Below are positions 5,969-10,408 of a stretch of 10,408 nt of DNA, piece after piece (position 1 is the first letter of the stretch; every line of letters starts with the position of its first letter). Position numbers and translations under genes: made by a program. The notes beneath the pieces are model-generated. The model did not search any database and had not been told where the DNA came from. It saw nothing but the letters and a program-made list of their open reading frames with translations. Source of the DNA: Dehalococcoidia bacterium (GTDB lineage: Bacteria; Chloroflexota; Dehalococcoidia; UBA2985); assembly GCA_030740415.1 (NCBI GenBank), contig JASLXI010000011.1, positions 1 to 10,408 on the forward strand, in the 5' to 3' direction.

Positions 5969-7600
5969 CTACGGCTCAACTCGAAGTCGGGCCAGGTGGA
6001 AGTACTCGCTGGAGGTGAGGTTGGGGTAGAAGTCTTTTACCCTGGGCCACCAGACCCAGGTGGATACCCTAGTCACGGGCATGAATCTCACCGCCTTGTC
6101 CATGACATGGCGCTGTATCTCTAGGGCGAGTTCTTGACGATCGGACGGATCCAGGGTTATCGCCTGCTCCTCGATAAGGGAGTCTAGGGTAAGGTCGCTG
6201 TAGGCGTGGGTGTTCCAGGCTCCCTGGCCGTGGAGGACCGAGAATAAGTACATGTTGGGTGTGGTTATGGGGGCGATTGGGCCAATGAAGGCCTGATAGT
6301 CGCCGTCGTACCATACCTCTTGAGGGTAGTCCGTGGGGTTGACGATGCTCAGGATTACCTGGAACCCCACGACCTCAAGCTGCTCGGCCAGATGTCGCCC
6401 GTACTCCAGATAGGTATCGCCGTAGTCGGCAATGGTAAGGGTGAAGGACGGGGAGGCCCCGGCGAGAAGGTTTCTGGCCCTAGCGGTACTGGCTAGGTAT
6501 GTTCTAAGCTCTTCTTCGGGCAGGAGCCAGTCAGGGTTGGCGACGGGCATTCCCTGGGTGACGAAGCCAAGGCCGTCCCATACGGTGTCTATGGCCTCCC
6601 AGGGATCCAGGGTGCTGAGGACCGCTTTTCGTACCTGAAGATTGTCTAGGGGCGGTGAGTTGCTCTTTAGTGCTAGCTCCAGCCCTGTCCCTGCCTCTCT
6701 GTAGAGCAGAAAGTGCGCATCCGGGTGGTCCTCTCTGATGATATCGAACTCTTCAGAGGGGGATTCTATCAGGTCTACTTTCTTGGTGCGGAAGGCGGCG
6801 ATGCCTGTCGGCCCATCCACGAGTACAAGGATGTTGAGTCGGTCGAGCTGGGGCAGGTCGCTTTCGTAGTAGTGGGGGTTGGCCTTGAAGAAGTAGCCAA
6901 GGCCATCCCTGGTGCCATCCCAGAGCCAGGGGCCGCTTCCTATGACCGGTCCATCTCTAAGGTCGCCATTGAGGCTCACGGCCTCCGGTGCCACTATTTT
7001 TGTGAAGCCGCTGGCGAGACCGGCGAGGAAATCGGCATTGGGGGCCTTCAGGGTTATCCTTAGAGTGTATTTGCCTTCGGCCTCAACCGATTGAATAGAC
7101 CGCAATAGAGGAGCGTTGGGGTAGCTGGGGTTTGCCTGTCGTTGAAGGCTGAAGACTATGTCTTGGGCGACCAGCTCTCTTCCGAACACGGGAGGTATAT
7201 CCTGCCAGAGGACGGTCTCCTTCAGGTGGAAGAGATATGTGGTGGAGTCCACCTGCTGCCAGCTTTCACACAAGTCGCATTCAGTGGCTGCGTTGGGAGT
7301 CGCGACCTCGGGACCGGACCGAAAGCGCAGCAGGCGACTGTAGACGATGCCTGGACCCCAGGATGCGAGAACTGGAGACGGTGATAGGTGTACGTCCCAG
7401 TGGGGAACGGCTATAGGAGATACCAGGTTCAGTTCCTTGGACGGCGACGCGGATGTGGGCATGGGTGTTGTCGATGGCTGGGGAGTGCCCGTGCCTATCT
7501 GGGTGGGGGTTGATACGGGTGTGGCACTTCTCGTGCATGCAAGGGTCATGAGGAGCACGATGGCGGGAAGGACGAGGTTTGTGGTTAGACGCGATGGCAT
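5969..7600 (-). CDS. ABC transporter solute-binding lipoprotein, family 5 (peptide/nickel type)
   Basis: Predicted extracytoplasmic binding protein of the SBP_bac_5 (DppA/OppA/NikA) family, which captures a peptide or other solute and delivers it to an ABC permease. The 543 residues begin with a lipoprotein signal: hydrophobic 8-20, then TLAC with Cys22 as lipid anchor. A Thr/Pro/Ser-rich linker follows at about 23-53. The binding domain runs from about 57 to the end, with family landmarks such as VYSRLLRF (87-94), CESWQQVDSTTYLFHLKE near 111-128 and ELVAQDIVFSLQR near 142-154. A CxxC pair (Cys108, Cys111) is present. The ATG has GAGG 9 bases upstream, overlapping the TAG of the preceding membrane-protein gene, only 6 bases away, so the two form an operon. 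No permease or ATPase gene is visible. Substrate cannot be told from sequence. Confidence 0.9.
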   Translation of the reverse strand: MPSRLTTNLVLPAIVLLMTLACTRSATPVSTPTQIGTGTPQPSTTPMPTSASPSKELNLVSPIAVPHWDVHLSPSPVLASWGPGIVYSRLLRFRSGPEVATPNAATECDLCESWQQVDSTTYLFHLKETVLWQDIPPVFGRELVAQDIVFSLQRQANPSYPNAPLLRSIQSVEAEGKYTLRITLKAPNADFLAGLASGFTKIVAPEAVSLNGDLRDGPVIGSGPWLWDGTRDGLGYFFKANPHYYESDLPQLDRLNILVLVDGPTGIAAFRTKKVDLIESPSEEFDIIREDHPDAHFLLYREAGTGLELALKSNSPPLDNLQVRKAVLSTLDPWEAIDTVWDGLGFVTQGMPVANPDWLLPEEELRTYLASTARARNLLAGASPSFTLTIADYGDTYLEYGRHLAEQLEVVGFQVILSIVNPTDYPQEVWYDGDYQAFIGPIAPITTPNMYLFSVLHGQGAWNTHAYSDLTLDSLIEEQAITLDPSDRQELALEIQRHVMDKAVRFMPVTRVSTWVWWPRVKDFYPNLTSSEYFHLARLRVEP

Positions 7601-7606
7601 TAAGAG

Positions 7607-8617
7607 CTACCTCTTTTGACCGTGATCTGTCGGTGGGTTATCTGTCCAGGCCTGGGCTTGTGCGCGAATCTCCCTCAGGGAGCCAAGCCCCTCTCTGGGC
7701 AAGAGGAACGCGGCCAGAAGGGTGGAAGGGAGAAATAGAAGCGCGTGCATCACCAGAGCGTATGGGAAGGCCAGGTTTCTGTCGATATCGAAGGCGGCCA
7801 TCGTGTATACCATTGTGGCCTCGAAGGTGCCGATGGCCCCGGGAACGGCCGGGACAGAGGTGGCGACGAAGATGGTGGCCAGAATGACCAGTGTTGCCTG
7901 GGCCAGGGAGAGAGGGATATCCATGCCGCGGGCTACGATCCAGCCGCTGGTGCCCAGTACAAGCCACTGGGATAGGCTGACTGCTAGGGAGGCGACCAGT
8001 CTGGCCTTCCTTTGCTCCAGCTGGGCTACGGACGCGGCGAAGGCCCGTAACAGGGGGAGCCGCTCCATTAGAGGGAGTCCCTGGCTACCCCAGGCCAGGA
8101 ATCTCACCAGCATTAGAAGCAAGAGGGAGAATAGTAAACCACCGGCGGAGTATCGGGCGAGCTGCCCCGCTCCCGGGACAAAGAAGAGGCCTATGGACAG
8201 AAGAAGGGTGGATGCCCATATGTCCATTATGCGAGTCATACAAAGGGTAGCTAGGGCTGTGCCGCGGCTGATCTTGTCCCTGAGGGTCAAAAGAGCGAAC
8301 TGGATAGCCTCGCTAGCGATGCGCACCGGCAACAAGTTGTTCAGGCCAAGACCGATATTCTCGATCATGAATAGTCTGAATACCGATATACGCTCCTGGT
8401 AGAAGAGCAATTGCCACCGGTAGGCCCTGGTAAGGTTACTGAGGAGGAATACAAGCAGTGCCAGAACGACCACGTAAAGCCGCAGGCCTGCGAGAGCCTT
8501 CCAGACCTCCTGCCAATCGAGACCCCGACTGGCGAGCCATCCCAGTCCTAGGCTTAGTAAGATGCCCAGGGTCTTACCACCTGTACCAGTCGCTATGCCC
8601 CGCACCCATAAGTACAT
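7607..8617 (-). CDS. UPF0104 / LPG-synthase-type integral membrane protein (flippase-like)
   Basis: Polytopic membrane protein of 336 residues matching the lysylphosphatidylglycerol synthetase transmembrane family (UPF0104, PF03706 type). About eight hydrophobic segments are visible by eye, near 15-31, 47-64, 84-98, 117-147, 155-175, 208-228, 236-262 and 283-306. Signatures are ENIGLGLNNLLPVRIASEA (86-104) and the conserved SVPAVPGAIGTFEA (254-267). The C-terminal aminoacyl-transferase domain of MprF is absent, so it is unlikely to make lysyl-PG; members of this short form are presumed lipid or glycolipid translocators, but the role is unproven. It reads straight into the solute-binding protein gene. 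The ATG at 8617 lies one base after the predicted transcription start, so the mRNA would be leaderless. An internal GTG (codon 5) is the alternative start; neither has a ribosome binding site. Confidence 0.85.
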   Translation of the reverse strand: MYLWVRGIATGTGGKTLGILLSLGLGWLASRGLDWQEVWKALAGLRLYVVVLALLVFLLSNLTRAYRWQLLFYQERISVFRLFMIENIGLGLNNLLPVRIASEAIQFALLTLRDKISRGTALATLCMTRIMDIWASTLLLSIGLFFVPGAGQLARYSAGGLLFSLLLLMLVRFLAWGSQGLPLMERLPLLRAFAASVAQLEQRKARLVASLAVSLSQWLVLGTSGWIVARGMDIPLSLAQATLVILATIFVATSVPAVPGAIGTFEATMVYTMAAFDIDRNLAFPYALVMHALLFLPSTLLAAFLLPREGLGSLREIRAQAQAWTDNPPTDHGQKR

Positions 8618-8619
8618 AC

Positions 8620-8671
8620 GATGTATTATAGCAGGGCACGCCCTGCATCAGGGTGAACCCTCCACCCACAA
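8620..8671 (-). repeat. Palindrome-plus-promoter repeat, copy 2
   Basis: Second full copy of the repeat, 45 of 52 positions identical to 2541-2592 and in the same orientation towards a minus-strand gene. The proximal palindrome is perfect here (GCAGGGCGTGCCCTGC on the minus strand, 8631-8646). The distal one keeps only its core (AGGGT-GA-ACCCT on the plus strand, 8650-8661). Confidence 0.75.
8625..8633 (-). promoter_or_regulatory. Extended -10 promoter of the membrane-protein / solute-binding operon
   Basis: The minus strand reads TGCTATAAT, identical to the box before the Lon-like gene. Transcription would begin near 8618, directly before the ATG at 8617. The perfect palindrome abuts the box, where a spacer and -35 would normally be. 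Confidence 0.55.
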
Positions 8672-9151
8672 GCATGTACTAGTGTTTTAATGGACTGTTC
8701 TACCTAGTAAATCGTCACTTCGAAGCATGGTGTGACATGAGGAGATAAGAGAGCAGCCAGGATACCTGCTGGAGTAGGAACAAGAAACACCCAGAGTGAC
8801 CTTCCTGTACACAAACGAGAGCCACCCTATCTCTTCGTGTCATCCTTCAAATGAGACTCCTATCCGGCGAGTGTCCACTGTGGCTTGCAGTTACTCGAGA
8901 CGTACACTTAGTAGACTCCATGAGGCGCCTGATTGCCAAGGTTCGTAGAATGCTGGTGAGTGTTTCGTTTTGCGGTGCTAGCGAATGGGGGCTAGTGTCC
9001 AGGATGCGAACATAAGTGAGATACTCGCTGGATTTCCGGTGTAGGCTGGAATGACGATAACCTAACTGATATGCTACCAAGAACGATCTGAGCGCAATAT
9101 CCCTTCCGGGGTGGAGAAAACAACCTGTAAGGAAGTGTTGGATGGTTCTTA
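8672..9151. other. Gene-poor stretch, about 480 bases
   Basis: No reading frame here shows a recognisable motif and a start signal together. A 54-codon plus-strand frame (8851-9015) and a 77-codon minus-strand frame (8847-9080) overlap each other, and neither looks like a known protein. Base composition is lower in GC (28 of 60 in 8701-8760) than in the operons to the left. It holds one short repeat-like segment at 9028-9056. It may be decayed or recently joined DNA. Confidence 0.5.
9028..9056. repeat. Possible degenerate GGAATGACG-type dispersed repeat
   Basis: The segment starts CTGGATTTCC and ends TGGAATGACG, with an imperfectly symmetric centre. It resembles the common intergenic element CTGGATTCCC...GGGAATGACG found in many bacterial genomes. 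Only one copy is in the window, and the match is from memory. Confidence 0.35.
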
Positions 9152-9445
9152 GTGGTAGGTAGGTCGCCAGATGAGAAGGCTGATCCCGGCCCCGAGATTT
9201 ATCTGCGTCGTTTGCCCGTGGAAGAGGCGTTATATAGGCTGGACCGTTACCTAGATGAGGTTTTTGTTGCAGGCCTGATCACCGTTAGGGTGGTTCACGG
9301 AAAGGGAGCGGGGACCCTCAGGGCCGTGGTGCGAGAGGTGCTATCAGCGCACCCTCTGGTGAAGGGCTATAGAGATGGGAATATAGGAGAGGGGGATGCC
9401 GGAGTCACCGTGGTGGAGATGGAGGAACGGTGGAGCAGGTCATAA
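9152..9445 (+). CDS. Small Smr-domain protein (MutS2 C-terminus-like)
   Basis: Protein of 97 residues that is almost entirely one Smr domain (about 15-91), the nucleic-acid nuclease/binding fold found at the end of MutS2. Seen: EIYLRRLPVEEALYRLDRYL (15-34), then VRVVHGKGAGTLRAVVRE with the hallmark HGKG, SAHPLVKGYRDG, and EGDAGVTVVEM at the end. Two conserved spots differ: the usual LDLRG or LDLHG motif reads IYLRR, with Arg for Gly, and the usual EGGxGVT reads EGDAGVT. The similarity is closest to MutS2 C-termini, but no MutS2 ATPase sequence lies upstream. It may be a stand-alone Smr protein or a surviving 3' piece of MutS2. The GTG start at 9152 has no clear ribosome binding site; the frame is open back to a TAA at 9128-9130. 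Confidence 0.7.
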   Translation: MVGRSPDEKADPGPEIYLRRLPVEEALYRLDRYLDEVFVAGLITVRVVHGKGAGTLRAVVREVLSAHPLVKGYRDGNIGEGDAGVTVVEMEERWSRS

Positions 9446-9613
9446 CCTGCGGTGTATGGTCTTCACATATATCTGGAGTGCTTCCAAGACTACCCTTACC
9501 TTCTAGGCGAGGAAGGTGAAGTGATGTTTATGGACATTAGAACAACAATACATGTTCAGGACAACTTCTTGACGTACAATGAAACAGCTGACCAGGATCA
9601 AAGTGGTGCATCA

Positions 9614-9650
9614 GCCTCGATACTTCAATAGACTGAACACATACCGAGGC
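9614..9650. repeat. Hairpin downstream of the glutamine synthetase gene
   Basis: Arms GCCTCG (9614-9619) and CGAGGC (9645-9650) are perfectly complementary, and an inner TTCA/TGAA pair can extend the fold. It lies 25-61 bases after the glutamine synthetase stop codon. It lacks a T-run on either strand, so it is at best an atypical terminator or an mRNA 3' end structure. The rest of the 9446-9674 interval holds no convincing gene. Confidence 0.3.
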
Positions 9651-9674
9651 CTCTGCATCCCCTCAGCGCGTACC

Positions 9675-10408
9675 TTACTTTGACGCTGCCCCGCAGACAG
9701 TTTCTATGATCAGGCGGGTGGCTATATACGGGTCGACATTGGCATTCGGTCTGCGGTCTTCAATATAACCTTTCTTGTCTCTGGCTACCTGCCAAGGTAT
9801 TCGTATGGACGCACCCCTGTCAGATACACCGTACGAAAATTCCTTATAACTTTTCGTTTCATGTTGTCCTGTCAATCTGTCCTCTATCCCGGCCCCATAA
9901 TTGGCTATATGAAGCGCAGCCTTCTCTCCCAGCGCTTCAGCAGCTGCCACACATGCGTCGTAGTTTTCACGCATTTGCCTAGTTGAAAAGTTTGTGTGTG
10001 CTCCAGCGCCATTCCAATCACCAGGGATCGGCTTGGCAGCCAATGAGACTGTTACGTCATAACCTTCGGCTATCCTAGAAAGCAACCATCTAGCTATCCA
10101 CAACTCATCACCAACCTGTGGGGCAGATACAGGACCAATCTGAAACTCCCATTGGCCAGGCATCACTTCTGCGTTGATTCCTGCCAAATGCAGACCAGCG
10201 GCTATACAAGCATCCATGTGTTCTTCGACAATATCCCTGCCGAATATCACATCCGCCCCCACGCCACAGTAATAGTCACCCTGCGGTGCCGGGAAACCAC
10301 CCTCAGGCCAACCTAGAGGAGCGTTACCTTGGAAAAAAGTGTATTCCTGCTCGATACCAAACCAAGTGTCGAAATCGCTAAACTTGGCTGACGCAGCTGC
10401 ACAATTGG
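9675..10408 (-). CDS. glnII: Type II (eukaryote-type) glutamine synthetase, 5' end beyond the window
   Basis: Catalytic part of glutamine synthetase, which makes glutamine from glutamate, ammonia and ATP in the cytoplasm. The frame stays open to the window edge; 243 residues are visible, against a usual GSII length of about 340-370, so the N-terminal beta-grasp part is missing. GSII landmarks in order: WFGIEQEYTF (metal-binding glutamates), GWPEGGFPAPQGDYYCGVGAD, GRDIVEEHMDAC, INAEVMPGQWEFQIGP, KPIPGDWNGAGAHTNFST, RLTGQHE, and EDRRPNANVDPYI near the end. This pattern is GSII, not the bacterial GlnA (GSI) form, so the tyrosine-adenylylation loop is not expected. A GTG near 10262 could be mistaken for a start but lies deep inside the conserved domain. 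GC content is low (26 of 60 in 9841-9900 and again in 9961-10020) compared with moeA. Catalytic residues that can be seen look intact. Confidence 0.93.
   Translation of the reverse strand, partial: NCAAASAKFSDFDTWFGIEQEYTFFQGNAPLGWPEGGFPAPQGDYYCGVGADVIFGRDIVEEHMDACIAAGLHLAGINAEVMPGQWEFQIGPVSAPQVGDELWIARWLLSRIAEGYDVTVSLAAKPIPGDWNGAGAHTNFSTRQMRENYDACVAAAEALGEKAALHIANYGAGIEDRLTGQHETKSYKEFSYGVSDRGASIRIPWQVARDKKGYIEDRRPNANVDPYIATRLIIETVCGAASK

Noticed and set aside
7722..8402. Long open frame of 226 codons on the plus strand, antisense to the membrane-protein gene
   Set aside because: Its residues are Arg/Ser/Pro-rich without motifs, while the minus strand gives a clear UPF0104 protein. It is a shadow frame of GC-rich coding DNA.
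8847..9080. 77-codon minus-strand frame in the gene-poor stretch
   Set aside because: Ser/His/Arg-rich, no recognisable domain, no ribosome binding site; it overlaps an equally featureless plus-strand frame.
9497..9516. Hairpin ACCTTC/GAAGGT as terminator of the Smr gene
   Set aside because: Short stem with an 8-base loop and no T-run behind it.
9524..9631. 35-codon plus-strand frame starting ATG with GGAAGG 7 bases upstream
   Set aside because: The start signal is decent, but the peptide resembles nothing I know, is hydrophilic, and ends inside the hairpin behind the glutamine synthetase. Too short to support without conservation data.
10260..10262. GTG as start of a short glutamine synthetase
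   Set aside because: The frame continues upstream through GIEQEYTF and GGFPAPQGDYYCG, conserved GSII segments, so the start lies beyond the window.
1..10408. tRNA, rRNA, CRISPR arrays, transposases, integrases, toxin-antitoxin or defence genes
   Set aside because: Read through on both strands; no cloverleaf-like segments, regularly spaced repeats or matching protein motifs were found.

Overview
The window reads as chromosomal DNA of an uncultured bacterium. My best guess is Chloroflexota (Dehalococcoidia-like). I base this on the gene mix: a Lon-like AAA_32 protease, a lipoprotein solute-binding protein with a Thr/Pro/Ser-rich linker, a very short Lys/Arg-rich protein next to an acylphosphatase, a stand-alone Smr protein and a type II glutamine synthetase. 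Non-ATG starts (TTG, GTG) are frequent. The assignment is inference, not proof. Most of the window is GC-rich (about 60% in a hand-counted part of moeA). The last roughly 1.7 kb is clearly lower (43-47% in three hand-counted 60-base blocks).

Layout. Bases 22-2472 (-) encode a large Lon-family ATP-dependent protease with a TTG start, a strong ribosome binding site and its own extended -10 promoter. Bases 2654-3172 (-) encode a four-helix CopD-like membrane protein. Divergent from it is a compact plus-strand group: a 48-residue basic protein (3399-3545), acylphosphatase (3547-3876) and molybdopterin molybdenumtransferase MoeA (3943-5244). Next is a broken DinB-family gene (5386 to about 5877), with one in-frame stop and one frameshift. 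A minus-strand pair follows: a UPF0104/LPG-synthase-type membrane protein (7607-8617) reads into a family 5 solute-binding lipoprotein (5969-7600), with only 6 bases between them and no transporter permease or ATPase in view. After about 530 bases without a convincing gene comes a small Smr-domain protein (9152-9445). The window ends inside a type II (eukaryote-type) glutamine synthetase on the minus strand (9675 to beyond 10408).

The most interesting non-coding structure is a dispersed repeat of about 52 bases. It combines two adjacent 16-base palindromes with a perfect extended -10 box (TGCTATAAT). One copy lies in front of the Lon-like gene and a second, 45/52 identical, lies in front of the membrane-protein/solute-binding operon. 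A third, degenerate copy without the -10 box lies in front of the dead DinB gene. It looks like either a portable promoter or the operator/promoter of an undescribed small regulon. A separate short dispersed repeat (TTCGACAGGCTTAGG type) sits inside the Lon mRNA leader.

No tRNA, rRNA, CRISPR array, transposase or integrase was seen. Apart from the repeat-promoter, the genes are housekeeping or transport types, and I do not see a multi-gene defence or biosynthetic system here.
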